From positions 1-26,802 of the forward strand of contig CAVGTF010000011.1 in NCBI GenBank assembly GCA_963632245.1: 26,802 nucleotides of DNA, given 5' to 3'. This document shows positions 6,788 through 16,206 of this stretch, piece by piece. The translations under genes and the position numbers were made by a program. The stretch comes from UBA1724 sp963632245 (GTDB taxonomy: Bacteria; Verrucomicrobiota; Lentisphaeria; Oligosphaerales; Oligosphaeraceae). A model generated the notes under the pieces. The model worked only from the letters and a program-made list of their open reading frames with translations. It ran no database searches and was not told where the DNA came from. The first letter of the stretch is position 1, and each line of letters starts with the position of its first letter.

Positions 6788-9317
6788 TGGGTTATCGGCA
6801 GGGGAGCGTCGGCCGCGGCGTTTGGTTTCGGCGAGTTTCGGGCGTTGCTTGTCGTTTTCGTCGAACTCGTTGGATTCCAGGTTTTCCAGGACCTGCTGTG
6901 CGCGAGCGAGGATCTTCTTGGGAATTCCGGCGAGTCGTGCCACATGGATTCCGTAGCTCTTGTCGGCGACGCCCGGGAGGATTTTGCGGAGGAAAAGGAT
7001 CTGTTCGCCCTGTTCGCGAACCACCACGTTGTAGTTCTTGATGCCCTTCTTGGTGATGGCAAGGTCGGTGAGCTCGTGGTAGTGTGTAGCGAAGAGCGTT
7101 CGCGCCTTTGCGGAGGGCGTATCATGGAGGAACTCCGCGATTGCCCAGGCCAGGGAGAGTCCATCGAAGGTGGAGGTTCCGCGGCCGATCTCGTCCAGGA
7201 TGATGAGGCTCCTGGGGGTGGCGTGATTGAGGATGTTCGCGGTCTCCACCATCTCCACCATGAAAGTGGATTGTCCGCGAGAGAGATCATCGGCGGCGCC
7301 CACGCGGGTGAAGATCCGGTCGGCCAGTCCCACGGTGGCCTGCTGCGCGGGGATGAAGGAGCCCATCTGCGCCATGAGGACCAGGAGCGCCACCTGCCGA
7401 ATGTAGGTGGACTTACCGGCCATATTGGGTCCGGTGATGAGGGCGATCTGGTTGCTGGCGGTATCCAGGGAGCAGTCGTTTGGCACGAAGAGCGTGTCGG
7501 TCATGCGGGCATCCAGCACGGGATGGCGTCCCTCGCGGATCTCGAGGATGGGCTCTTCGGAGATCTCGGGTCGCGTGTAGTGATACTGGAGGGCGATCTG
7601 TGCCAGGCTCTCCAGGCAATCCGCCTGGGAGATCGCGCGGGCACTCTTCTGGATGCCGGGAAGATGCTGGCAGACCTGCTGGCGCAGCTGCTGGAAGAGC
7701 TCGTATTCCAGAGCGCGGGACTTCTCGTCGGAGCCCAGGACCTTGTCCTCGATCTCCTTGAGTTCGGGAGTGATGTATCGCTCGCCATTGACGATGGTCT
7801 GCTTGCGGATGTATTCCTGGGGCACCTGATCCAGGAAGCTCTTGGAGATCTCGATGTAGTAGCCGAAGACCTTGTTGAAGCGGACCTTCAGGGTCTTGAT
7901 GCCGGTGCGCTGCTGCTCCTGGAGCTGATACTGCGCAATCCAGTCCTTTCCCTCGGAGGACGCCCTGCGGAGGATATCCAGCTCCTGGTTGTAGCCCTCG
8001 CGGAACATACCGCCGTCGTGGACCAGTGCCGGGGGCTCCTCCACGATGGCGCTGCGGATGAGACCAGAGAGCTCGGGGAGCTCCTCCAGCTCAGCGCCCA
8101 ATTGTTGCAGGAGCTCTGCGTGGGTGCCGCCCAGGAGCGCCTTCAGATCCGGGAGGGTCTCCAGGCCATTGCGCAGCGCAATCAGATCCCGCGCGCTGGC
8201 GCTGGAACCCACCGCCAGACGGGTAACCGTGCGCTCCAGGTCCTTGATGGCGGAGAGGCGCTCCCGGAGGCGCGCAAGCAGTGCGGGATCCCGGAAGAGA
8301 TCCTCCACGGCGTCCTGCCGCTGGAGAATGGGTGCCTTGTCCTTGAGGGGTCGGAGCATCCATTCCCGAAGGAGCCGTGCGCCCATGGGGGTGACCGTCT
8401 CGTCCATGACGGAGAGCAGCGTGTTGTTCTTTTCGCCATTGAAGAGTGGCTCCACCAGCTCCAGATTCCGCTGGGAGATTCGGTCGAGAATCAGGCAGTC
8501 CTCGGGCTGGTAGGTCGAGATGCGGGTGATATTTGAGGCGTCCTTTCGGAGGCTGGTGGACGCGTAATTGAGGATTGCGCCGGCCGCCCCGATGGCGAGG
8601 GTGTATCCGCGGCAACCGAAGCCATCGAGGGATGCGACCTGGAAATGCCGGAGGAGGAGATCCTGTGCCATGGGGATGTCGTAGTGCCAGTCCTCTAGAC
8701 TGGTCCAATTCATATTCTGCGGGACCTCCTGGGGAAAGCCCTCCAGACGCCAATTCTCCAGAAGGCTGGCGGGCGCCAGGACCTCTGCGGGACGCAACCG
8801 GGTGAGCTCGCCCTCCAGGGAATCCGCGGAGACCTCCGCGATCCGGAAATCGCCGGTGGTGAGTTCCAGGGTGGCCAGTCCCCATCGGCCCTTTGCGGGC
8901 AGGACGGCGGCCAGGTAGTTGCTACGGCGGTCATCCAGGAGGGTGTCCTCCATGACGGTGCCGGGAGTGATGACCTCGGTGATATCGCGCTTCACCAGCC
9001 CCTTCGCCTGCTTCGCGTCCTCCATCTGGTCGGCCAGAGCCACCTTGTAGCCNNNNNNNNNNCAGCAGCTTCGGCACATAGAGCCGCACCGCCTTGTAGG
9101 GAATGCCGCAGAGCGGCGCGCCAGCGCGGCTGGTGAGCACCACATTCATGAGACTCGAGGCAATCTTCGCGTCATCGAAGAACATTTCATAGAAGTCGCC
9201 CATGCGGAACATCAGGAGGGTATCCTTCGGCAGGGAACGCTTCGCCTCCATGTATTGCCGCATGCCGGGAGTGAGCTCGCCGGCGGGACTGCTGTTCTTC
9301 GCGGGATTTTCAGCCAT
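6764..9317 (-). CDS. mutS: DNA mismatch repair protein MutS (interrupted by an N gap)
   Basis: Recognises mismatches and starts methyl-independent or MutL-dependent repair. The N-terminal part (9317-9063, 85 codons) has the mismatch-binding domain with FRMGDFYEMFFDDA, including the Phe-x-Glu motif as FYE. The C-terminal part (9052-6764) has the clamp/lever region and the ATPase: Walker A TGPNMAGKST, Walker B DEIGRGTSTFDG and ATHYHEL. Ten Ns at 9053-9062 separate the parts and shift the frame by one. MutS relatives usually have two residues between KLL and GYKV, predicting six real bases there, so I read this as one intact gene of about 850 residues. Start ATG 9317; no clear Shine-Dalgarno. 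The stop codon sits in a hairpin loop. Confidence 0.95.
9053..9062. other. 10-N assembly gap inside mutS
   Basis: Ten ambiguous bases, a usual placeholder length for a scaffold join. The reading frames left and right are both clearly MutS but out of register by one. A true gap length divisible by three restores the gene, and the family alignment suggests six. The apparent frameshift is therefore probably not biological. Confidence 0.9.
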
Positions 9318-9348
9318 GATATCTTCGAGTCGTTAGAAAAGGGTTTGG

Positions 9349-10770
9349 CTACTCCGGCAGGGCATTCGCCATAAGAATTCCGGAGAGCATGGAGCCCAGG
9401 ATTCCCAGGAGGCCCTGGTCGGTGCCCGCCAAAAGGAGTCCGGAAATGCCGGTATCTCCCAGGGGGAATTTTCTGGGGGAGCCATAGATGGCGCCGTGGG
9501 CGTGTCCCGTAAAGCGATGGATGGTCTTTGGCGTGAAGGCATCCAGGGGCACCAGCGCCTCCGCCAAAACGGGATATTCCCGGCGCAGCGCCTCGCGGAG
9601 TCGCGATACCATGCGCGCCTTCTGGCGGGCGTATTCCGACGGTGGGAGCTCCTCCCAAATGCGGCAGGGCGTGATGGCGGAGAGCCGCAAAAGACGGGCC
9701 TCGGGGCCCTCTTCGCCGTAGTTTCCCGGCGCACAGACCAGCATGGACTCCGGGAGGGCCTCCAGCGCCGCCGGAGGCGCATAGCGAAAGCGTTCCCCGC
9801 CATTCAGAAAGAGCACCGCGTGGGGAAATCCCAACTCCGCGGGCGTGCAGGGCAATTGGAAGATTGCCTCCAGGAAGCACATCTCGCCCTCGGGCGCTTG
9901 GGTGAGAGTGGTATGGGCGCCCGGTGGAAGCAGTGCGGCGGTCTCGCGTGCACCCAGGGTGGAGATTGCGCGAGTGCAGGGGATCTCCTCGCCAAAGTCG
10001 GTGACCAGTGCCTTGAGGGCACCTTGGTCATCCAAAAGAAGCTGCCGGACGCCCTGCCCTAACCGGAGCTCGGCGCCTTGGTCCTTGAGATGCCGTTCCA
10101 GGAGATCCAGGAGGAACCGGATTCCTCCCCGTGGACGGCAGAGGCCCTCCATGAGCACGCTCCGGAACATAGTGGCGTAGGCCCCGGCGGGCATGTCGTC
10201 GGGAGAGGGATTCCCATAGAACATGACGGGGAAGCGGAGCATCTCCCGGAGTTCAGGAGAGGACAGATGCCGTTCCAGGAGGGCATTGGCGGTGAGGCCG
10301 TCCTCTTCCTCGGGGGCGTATCCCCGACGAAGCACCTCCTGCGACAACGCCTCGAAGCCCGCCGCATCCTGGGGGAACTGCTCGCGGATCTGCCGCGCGA
10401 GATCCGTGAAGTCGTTTCGCAGAATGAGCTCGTGTCCCGGAAAGCGGATGGCGGCCTGTTGTGCAGGAAGGAGCTCCAGCTCCTCGCGGCGAATGCGCAA
10501 CTGCCGGAGCACGCGGTTCATGGGTGCCGAGCGCTCCTGGGGACCCACGAAATTGGTGAGTGCGTGGAGGCCGGTGTCGAGCGTTAGGCCGCCCCGCTCA
10601 TACCAGGAATTCATTCCCCCCAGGCGACCATGGCGCTCCCACAATCGCACAGGAATCCCCCTCAACGACAGCCGCAACGCCGCCGACAATCCCGAAAAGC
10701 CGCCGCCCAACACGGCCGCCACGGGGGCGGCAGACGCGGAGTCAGCGGCTGTATTCGGGGAGGCGCTCAC
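9349..10770 (-). CDS. FAD-dependent oxidoreductase, phytoene desaturase/carotenoid isomerase-like
   Basis: A 473-residue flavoprotein of the amine oxidase/phytoene desaturase superfamily. An N-terminal Rossmann motif LGGGFSGLSAA (21-31) is followed by E45 at the expected ribose-binding position and a GRLGGMNSWYERGGLTLDTGLHAL segment (from 48), typical of CrtI/CrtISO relatives. The C-terminal GTDQGLLGILGSMLSGILMAN closes the FAD site. The start is a GTG at 10770 with a CCCCTTTTCGCC leader; Ala/Ser-rich residues 1-15 look like an unstructured tail. It follows the aminotransferase gene by 42 nt and precedes mutS by 31 nt. The substrate is unknown; no carotenoid genes are nearby, so a carotenoid role is only a family-level guess. 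Confidence 0.75.
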   Translation of the reverse strand: MSASPNTAADSASAAPVAAVLGGGFSGLSAALRLSLRGIPVRLWERHGRLGGMNSWYERGGLTLDTGLHALTNFVGPQERSAPMNRVLRQLRIRREELELLPAQQAAIRFPGHELILRNDFTDLARQIREQFPQDAAGFEALSQEVLRRGYAPEEEDGLTANALLERHLSSPELREMLRFPVMFYGNPSPDDMPAGAYATMFRSVLMEGLCRPRGGIRFLLDLLERHLKDQGAELRLGQGVRQLLLDDQGALKALVTDFGEEIPCTRAISTLGARETAALLPPGAHTTLTQAPEGEMCFLEAIFQLPCTPAELGFPHAVLFLNGGERFRYAPPAALEALPESMLVCAPGNYGEEGPEARLLRLSAITPCRIWEELPPSEYARQKARMVSRLREALRREYPVLAEALVPLDAFTPKTIHRFTGHAHGAIYGSPRKFPLGDTGISGLLLAGTDQGLLGILGSMLSGILMANALPE

Positions 10771-10812
10771 GGCGAAAAGGGGAAATTCTACGGGGAGTGT
10801 TTGCGTCAGGCG

Positions 10813-12030
10813 CTAGCCCTTCGCTGCGGCGATGAAGCCGGGACGGGAGTTGCGGATGACGTCCTCGCCCACGCAGAGAGCGATGCGGAAGTATCCCCTG
10901 TAGCCGAAACCGGAGCCAGGCACCGCCAGGATGCGCTCCTGCGCCAGGCGCTGCACGAAGGCCACATCGTCGTCGCCGTGGGGTGCCTTGGGGAAGAAGT
11001 AGAAGGTTCCTGCGGGCATCTGGTAGGGGATGCCGGCCTCGTCCAGGATCTCTGCCATGAGGGCGCGGCGCTTCACGTAGACCTCGCGCTGGGCATCCTG
11101 CGCCTTGAGGGTCTTGTCCAGCTCCTTTACGGCGCCGATGATCAGCTTCTGGCCAATGCAGGGCGCATTGACGTAGCCGATGGTGCGGTTGGTGAGGATG
11201 AGTCCTGCCACCAGCTGGTGCGCCTCATCGGGATCCATGCCGGGATTCACCACCACGTATCCCACACGCTCGCCGGCCAGACCCAGGTTCTTGGAGAAGG
11301 AAGAGCAGACCACGGAGTATTTGTAGTGGGAGAGGACGGAGGGGACGGTGCGGCCGTCGAAGGCCAGGAAGCGGTAGGGCTCGTCAGCCGCCAGGAGGAT
11401 GGGCTGCTTGCGGCCCTTGCTGGCCTCGGCCAACACGGCTGCCAGGGCATCCAGCTCCTCTTCGGTGTAGATGACGCCGGCGGGGTTGTTGGGGCTGTTG
11501 ATCAGCAGGATGCGGGTCAAGGGCGTGATCGCCTTCCGGATGCTCTCGATATCCAGCTTGAAGGTGCCGGGGGCGCTGGGGACCGGCTTCAGGACGCCGC
11601 CGAAGTTCCCGCAGTAGGAGCCGTATTCCACGAAGTAGGGGGCGGGGCAGATGACCTCGTCACCGGGTGCCAGGACCGCCTTGAAGAGGCAGTTCAGCGC
11701 GCCGGCGGCGCCCACGGAGATGATGATGTTCTCGGCGGGGATCTCCACGCCCTGCTCGTGGGTGGACCACTTAGCAAGCGCCTCGCGCGCCTCGGGATAG
11801 CCGGCGTTGGGCATGTATCCCAGACCGGCGGGCACATCCACCAGCTCGGGCAGCGTGCGGAGGGTATCGATGACAGTGGCGGGCGGATTCAGATCGGGGC
11901 TGCCCAGACTAAAATCGTAGACCTTGTCGGCGCCATACTGCTTCTTGAGCTCGATGCCGGCCTCGAACATCCGGCGGATCCAGCTGGAGCCCTTCTGGGC
12001 CTCCAGAATTCTATCAGAAACGACTTGCAT
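10813..12030 (-). CDS. PLP-dependent aminotransferase, class I/II (aspartate aminotransferase-like)
   Basis: A 405-residue fold-type I aminotransferase. The catalytic Schiff-base lysine is K247 in SSFSKNLGLAGERVGY. The phosphate-binding GAAGAL begins at about 107, N182 in SPNNPAG and D216 in ADEPY contact the cofactor, and R255 follows the lysine. The N-terminal SLGSPDLNPP and GYMPNAGYPEAREALA are typical of the AspAT Iγ/Iβ-like group. It probably transfers amino groups between an amino acid and 2-oxoglutarate, but the exact substrate cannot be read. It is one of the few genes here with a good ribosome binding site (AGGAGA, 9 nt before ATG). It lies 56 nt after the sugar kinase gene, in the gnd-to-mutS run. 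Confidence 0.88.
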   Translation of the reverse strand: MQVVSDRILEAQKGSSWIRRMFEAGIELKKQYGADKVYDFSLGSPDLNPPATVIDTLRTLPELVDVPAGLGYMPNAGYPEAREALAKWSTHEQGVEIPAENIIISVGAAGALNCLFKAVLAPGDEVICPAPYFVEYGSYCGNFGGVLKPVPSAPGTFKLDIESIRKAITPLTRILLINSPNNPAGVIYTEEELDALAAVLAEASKGRKQPILLAADEPYRFLAFDGRTVPSVLSHYKYSVVCSSFSKNLGLAGERVGYVVVNPGMDPDEAHQLVAGLILTNRTIGYVNAPCIGQKLIIGAVKELDKTLKAQDAQREVYVKRRALMAEILDEAGIPYQMPAGTFYFFPKAPHGDDDVAFVQRLAQERILAVPGSGFGYRGYFRIALCVGEDVIRNSRPGFIAAAKG

Positions 12031-12039
12031 GATTCACAG

Positions 12040-12045
12040 TCTCCT
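12040..12045 (-). promoter_or_regulatory. Shine-Dalgarno of the aminotransferase gene
   Basis: AGGAGA on the minus strand, 9 nt before the ATG at 12030. It is worth noting because most neighbouring genes lack such a motif, which shows that SD-led initiation exists in this genome and fixes this start. Confidence 0.7.
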
Positions 12046-12086
12046 ATTGCTTGCAGAATTTGATGCGTGAAGCGGGCAGTCGCGTC

Positions 12087-13166
12087 TTATCGCTTGACGC
12101 GGGCATTTCCGCTCCAAATGCTCCAGACCTGCTCTTCGTCTGCGGGCTGCGCGTAGTCGGTCAGGTGGGTGGTGGCCAGCGCGCCGGTGGCCCAGCCGAA
12201 CTGGATCCACTGCTCCGCGGGCATGCCCTTCAGCATGGCGTAGAGGAAGCCGCCCACAAAGCCGTCGCCGCCGCCAATGCGGTCCAACACACCGATTTCG
12301 CGGGGTTCCACGACCTGCCACTCGCCGTCGATGTTGGTGATGGCGCCCCAGCGATGGAGATTGGCGCTGACCACCTCACGGAGGGTAGTGGCGAATGCGG
12401 TGGCGTGGGGATATGCCTCCTTAACGCGAGTGACCATGGTCTTGAAGTTCTCCATCTTCTCGGAGATGCCGCGGCCGCCGGCCTCGGGGCCCTGGATGCC
12501 CAAGCACAGCTGGAAGTCCTCCTCGTTACCCACCAGCACATCCGCCAGGGAGGCGATCTCGGAGAAGATCTCCCGGAGCTCCTGCTCACGGCCCTTCCAG
12601 AAGGAAGCGCGGTAGTTCAGGTCGAAGGAGATGCGGGTGTCATGCGCCTTGGCAGCACGCGCCAGCTCCAGGCAGAAACGGCTGGTCTCCGGAGACAGTG
12701 CGCCGATGAGTCCGGAAAGATGGATGATCTTCACGCCCTCCTGACCAAAAATCCGCTCCAGATCGAAATACTTCACGTCCAAAAGACGACCCACCTCGCC
12801 AGCACGGTCATTCTGCACACGAGGACCACGGCTGCCGTAGCCACTGTCCGCCAGGTTGAACTGGTGACGATAGCCCCAGGGACCACCCTGCGGAATCTCC
12901 GGACCCTCGTAGTCCATGTGACGGCCCGCCAGGTCATCCTTGATCATCCGCGCCACGGGGCTGTCCTTCACAAAAGCAGTGAGCACCTTCACCGGCATGC
13001 CCAAATAAGAGGGAATGCTGGCAACATTGGTCTCCGCAGAGGTGACCTGCATGGTGAAGTTCCGGGAGCAGTGGAAGGGCTGCGCGTCCACGGGAGTCAG
13101 GCGCACGCCCATGCTGGTGGGGACTAAAAGCGCGTATTTGGCATTTTCACGGAAGTTGATCGGCAT
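12087..13166 (-). CDS. PfkB-family sugar kinase, 2-dehydro-3-deoxygluconokinase-like
   Basis: A 359-residue ribokinase-fold kinase. The PfkB signature DRIGGGDGFVGGFL is at 295-308, with D301 as catalytic base in the anion-hole GGGD. The substrate side contains AETNVAS (45-50). The segment SFDLNYRASFW (180-190) followed by DVLVGNEEDFQLCLG (209-223) is characteristic of KDG kinases (KdgK, EC 2.7.1.45), which phosphorylate 2-keto-3-deoxygluconate to KDPG. It is somewhat longer than classical KdgK (about 310-340). It lies 48 nt after a LarA-type epimerase homologue and near gnd, consistent with sugar-acid catabolism. No dehydratase (uxuA/edd) or aldolase (eda) is in the window. No Shine-Dalgarno is seen. 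Confidence 0.82.
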   Translation of the reverse strand: MPINFRENAKYALLVPTSMGVRLTPVDAQPFHCSRNFTMQVTSAETNVASIPSYLGMPVKVLTAFVKDSPVARMIKDDLAGRHMDYEGPEIPQGGPWGYRHQFNLADSGYGSRGPRVQNDRAGEVGRLLDVKYFDLERIFGQEGVKIIHLSGLIGALSPETSRFCLELARAAKAHDTRISFDLNYRASFWKGREQELREIFSEIASLADVLVGNEEDFQLCLGIQGPEAGGRGISEKMENFKTMVTRVKEAYPHATAFATTLREVVSANLHRWGAITNIDGEWQVVEPREIGVLDRIGGGDGFVGGFLYAMLKGMPAEQWIQFGWATGALATTHLTDYAQPADEEQVWSIWSGNARVKR

Positions 13167-13214
13167 GGCGGTTTAATTCTGTAAGTGGTTGGAGTGTAGG
13201 TATTTATGAAAATT

Positions 13215-14501
13215 CTATTCGGCAAAATTGCGTTTCAGCGCCCAGAGTCCCAGGGCGGGATTGCTGATGTAGAAGACCTCCTCGCCGTCAACCACATTGA
13301 CGCCGTCCTTGAGGAAATCGGTGTGGTATTTTGCGCGGATTTCCTCCAGATTGCCGTATTGGAATCCGACGGATTCGATTTCCTGTTGGGAGACCTTGAG
13401 TCCGGGGCAGTAGGTAATGCGGAAGCGTCCTTCGGAGGAGCCGTGGATGAGGTGTGCGGCGCCGCCCAGATTGTCCTTCATGTCCTGATTGTCGCGGACG
13501 GCCTGGAGGGTCTTTGGGGTGCCCTTGTAGCCGTATTTGCGGATGATGGCGTCCATCTGGGGATCCTCGCCGAAGCCCTCCAGTCCGGGCGCCAGGATAA
13601 TGAGGTCCCCGTCGTCGGCGATTGCCATTCGGGTGCGGTAGATGGCCTTGTTTCCCAACCAGGTGGTCTTGAACTCCTTGGGATCCAGGAAGACGATGAC
13701 CTTCTTCAGGGGCTTGTCCAGGAGGATGAGATTGGTCTGGACGGCCAGCTTGCAGGCGGCCAGATAGGCATCCGCGCCAGTGCCCGAGAAGAATCCGCGC
13801 AGCGCCATCTTTCCGGTGGCGTCATCGCGGGAGAGGACAGTCTGCATGTATACGATGGGGAGGTCAGCCAGGAAGGTATCCACGCCGTAGTTGAAGAGTC
13901 GCCGAACGGGGGAATCCGCGCGGCCCATGAGGTTCTCCAGTCCGCTGACGGCTCCCAGAAAATGGGACTTGTTGATGATATCGTGGCCGCCCACGCCCAC
14001 CATGATGTTCTTGGTGTAGTTGGCCATGCCCACCACTTCGTGGGGAACGATCTGCCCGATGGAGAGAATCAGGTCGTATCCCTGGAAGAGGATATTGTCC
14101 ACCTGCACCTGAATCTCGTAGTCCAGCTTGCCCTTGGAGAGTTCCCGGAGCATCTCGGAGGGGATGGTCCCCATGGTGCGCACGCCATTGCGCCAGTCGT
14201 GGACGCGGAAGGCGCTCTTGGGGATTGTGGGGCCGAACATCATCTCCAGCTCGGCGTCGCTCATGGGCTTGTGGGTGCCCAGCGCCGGCATGATGTGGAT
14301 CTCGCAGGAGGGAGAATACTCCTCCCAGATCATGCGGGTGATGGGACCCGCGTAGGAGTTCAACCGGGTGTGATCCGGCGGCAACAGCAGCATCTTCCGG
14401 GGCTTGACGCCGCTGGCATCAATGGTCTGTCGGATAAGTTCGCGGAGCTGTTCGTCGGAGATGGCCAGGTCCTGGCTTCCTAGGCTGGTATAGAGCGCCA
14501 T
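13215..14501 (-). CDS. LarA-family nickel-pincer racemase/epimerase homologue (DUF2088)
   Basis: 428 residues, matching LarA length. From the ATG at 14501 the catalytic set is visible: D43 and R46 in PPDHTR, H77 in ALGTHKP, H154 in VPHEVVG, K164 in NYTK and H180 in KSHF. The spacings H154-K164 (10) and K164-H180 (16) equal those of lactate racemase H174-K184-H200, where the lysine carries the nickel-pincer nucleotide. The protein should thus interconvert epimers of a 2-hydroxy acid. Characterised homologues include lactate and malate racemases and a gluconate 2-epimerase; with gnd upstream and a KDG-kinase-like gene downstream, a sugar-acid substrate is likely. A longer frame to 14561 only reads the leader. 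No larB/C/E in the window. Confidence 0.85.
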   Translation of the reverse strand: MALYTSLGSQDLAISDEQLRELIRQTIDASGVKPRKMLLLPPDHTRLNSYAGPITRMIWEEYSPSCEIHIMPALGTHKPMSDAELEMMFGPTIPKSAFRVHDWRNGVRTMGTIPSEMLRELSKGKLDYEIQVQVDNILFQGYDLILSIGQIVPHEVVGMANYTKNIMVGVGGHDIINKSHFLGAVSGLENLMGRADSPVRRLFNYGVDTFLADLPIVYMQTVLSRDDATGKMALRGFFSGTGADAYLAACKLAVQTNLILLDKPLKKVIVFLDPKEFKTTWLGNKAIYRTRMAIADDGDLIILAPGLEGFGEDPQMDAIIRKYGYKGTPKTLQAVRDNQDMKDNLGGAAHLIHGSSEGRFRITYCPGLKVSQQEIESVGFQYGNLEEIRAKYHTDFLKDGVNVVDGEEVFYISNPALGLWALKRNFAE

Positions 14502-14624
14502 GGCGGAATAAAGTGAGAAAAAAGGGGATGATTCGCGGGAATGGTCACGCCGCCGTGCCATCCGGAGAGCTAGTTTCCCGGGCGGTGCGGCGGCGGTTTG
14601 CGGAGGGCTTGAGAGCCCCGACGA

Positions 14625-16088
14625 CTAGGCGTTATAGGTGCCTGAGACCGTGTGTCCGCAGTCCTCAGTCCACTCGGTGTGGAAGAACTGTCCGCGGGGG
14701 CGGTCGACGCGCTCGTAGGTATGGGCGCCGAAGTAGTCGCGCTGCGCCTGGAGCAGATTCGCGGGGAGATTCGCGGAGCGGTATGCGTCGTAGTATGCCA
14801 GTGCGCTGGAGAAGGCGGGGACGGGCACTCCGGAGAGCACCGCCTGCGCCACCACCTTGCGCCAGGCTGCGGCGCAGGAGGCCACCGCGTTATTGAAGAA
14901 GTCGTCCACCAGTAGATTCGCCAGCTCGGGATTCTTCTGGAAGGCATCGTGGATCTTCTCCAGGAAGGTGGCGCGGATGATACAGCCGCCGCGCCAGAGC
15001 AGCGCGATCTCGCCGTAGTGGAGATCCCAGTTGTATTCCTTGGCGGCCAGCTTCAGCAGCTGGAAGCCCTGTGCGTAGGAGCAGATCTTGGAGGCATAGA
15101 GCGCCTGCCGCACCGCCTGGATGAATTCGTTGCGGTCGCCGGTGAAGGCGGTGGTGGAGTCGTCGCGAATGACCTTCGAGGCCGCCACGCGCTCTTCCTT
15201 GATGGCGGAGAGGCAGCGTGCGAAGACCGCCTCGGCCACGGTAGGCGCGGGGGCGCCCAGATCCAGCGCGCCCTGGCTGGTCCACTTACCGGTGCCTTTC
15301 TGGCCCGCCACATCCAGGATGATGTCGGTGACCGGCTTGCCGGTCTCGGGGTCCTTCTTGGCGAAGATCTCGCTGGTGATCTCGATGAGGTAGCTGTTGA
15401 GCTCGCCCTGGTTCCACTGGGAGAAGACCTGGTGCAACTCGTCGGCGGAGAGTCCCAGGATATTCTTCAGCAGCCAGTATGCCTCGCAGATCATCTGCAT
15501 GTCGCCATACTCGATGCCGTTGTGGACCATCTTGACGTAGTGGCCGGCGCCATTGTCGCCCACCCACTGGCAGCAGGGGAAGTCCCCCACCACCTTCGCC
15601 GCAATGGCCTGGAAGATGGGCTTCACGTAGGGCCACGCCTCGGGATTGCCGCCAGGCATGATGGAGGGACCCTTCAACGCGCCCTCCTCACCGCCGGAGA
15701 CACCCGTGCCAATGAAACGAATGCCCTTCGCCGACAGATCGCGGGTGCGGCGGATGGTATCCTGGAAGAAGCTGTTTCCGCCATCGATGATGATATCGCC
15801 CTCCTCCAAGACAGGCAGGAGCTTCTCGATCATCTGGTCCACAGCGGCGCCCGCCTTGATCATCAGCATGATGCGACGGGGACGCTCCAGGTTGTCCGCC
15901 AGCTCCTGGAGGCTGTGGCAGCCCAGGAATTTCTTGCCGGCGCCACGACCCGCCAAAAAGGCATCTACCTTCTCCGTGGTACGGTTGAAGACCGCCACCG
16001 TGTAGCCGTTGCGCTCCATGTTAAGGGCCAGGTTCTCGCCCATGACCGCCAGGCCAACCAGGCCCATCTCTGCTTTCTTGCCAGACAT
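14625..16088 (-). CDS. gnd: 6-phosphogluconate dehydrogenase, decarboxylating
   Basis: A 487-residue enzyme that converts 6-phosphogluconate to ribulose 5-phosphate and CO2 with reduction of NADP+ in the oxidative pentose phosphate pathway. The nucleotide fold GLAVMGENLALN is at 12-23, with N35-R36 (NRT) favouring NADP+. DGGNSFFQDT (101-110), GVSGGEEGALKGPSIMPGG (128-146), and K185, H188, N189 and E192 in HYVKMVHNGIEYGD form the active site. The C-terminal helical domain includes the RAQRDYFGAHTYER-like tail. This is the long homodimer form. The leader shows ATCCCCTTTTTTCT a few nt before ATG and no Shine-Dalgarno. It starts a closely spaced series of genes down to mutS. Confidence 0.96.
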   Translation of the reverse strand: MSGKKAEMGLVGLAVMGENLALNMERNGYTVAVFNRTTEKVDAFLAGRGAGKKFLGCHSLQELADNLERPRRIMLMIKAGAAVDQMIEKLLPVLEEGDIIIDGGNSFFQDTIRRTRDLSAKGIRFIGTGVSGGEEGALKGPSIMPGGNPEAWPYVKPIFQAIAAKVVGDFPCCQWVGDNGAGHYVKMVHNGIEYGDMQMICEAYWLLKNILGLSADELHQVFSQWNQGELNSYLIEITSEIFAKKDPETGKPVTDIILDVAGQKGTGKWTSQGALDLGAPAPTVAEAVFARCLSAIKEERVAASKVIRDDSTTAFTGDRNEFIQAVRQALYASKICSYAQGFQLLKLAAKEYNWDLHYGEIALLWRGGCIIRATFLEKIHDAFQKNPELANLLVDDFFNNAVASCAAAWRKVVAQAVLSGVPVPAFSSALAYYDAYRSANLPANLLQAQRDYFGAHTYERVDRPRGQFFHTEWTEDCGHTVSGTYNA

Positions 16089-16185
16089 CGTTAGAAAAAA
16101 GGGGATTGTGTGAAACTAGGGAAAAAGGGATCGCCTCCACAAACGGGCGCGCGCGCGGATAGAAAAAACGTAGGTGGGTAATGTA

Positions 16186-16202
16186 ATTCCCCGTAGGGGA
16201 AT
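16186..16202 (-). terminator. Short hairpin after the M28 gene (weak terminator candidate)
   Basis: Minus-strand ATTCCCC-TAC-GGGGAAT, a 7-bp perfect stem with 3-nt loop starting 4 nt past the M28 stop codon. A T6 run lies about 18 nt further on rather than directly adjacent, so termination is uncertain; it may instead be an mRNA 3' structure. Confidence 0.35.
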
Positions 16203-16206
16203 CGGC

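Noticed and set aside
6782..8536. Long plus-strand open frame of 584 codons opposite mutS
   Set aside because: It is the antisense shadow of a well-conserved GC-rich gene, with no ribosome binding site and no recognisable domain. The same applies to the long plus-strand frames opposite hrpB, waaA, gnd, GH31 and the 1300-residue protein gene.
14502..14561. Upstream ATG adding 20 residues to the LarA homologue
   Set aside because: The added residues are Arg/Ser-rich and encode the pyrimidine-rich leader; family similarity and length fit the ATG at 14501.
16147..16157. Alternating GC tract between gnd and the M28 gene
   Set aside because: An 11-nt CG alternation is expected occasionally in GC-rich DNA; nothing else supports a Z-DNA or regulatory role.
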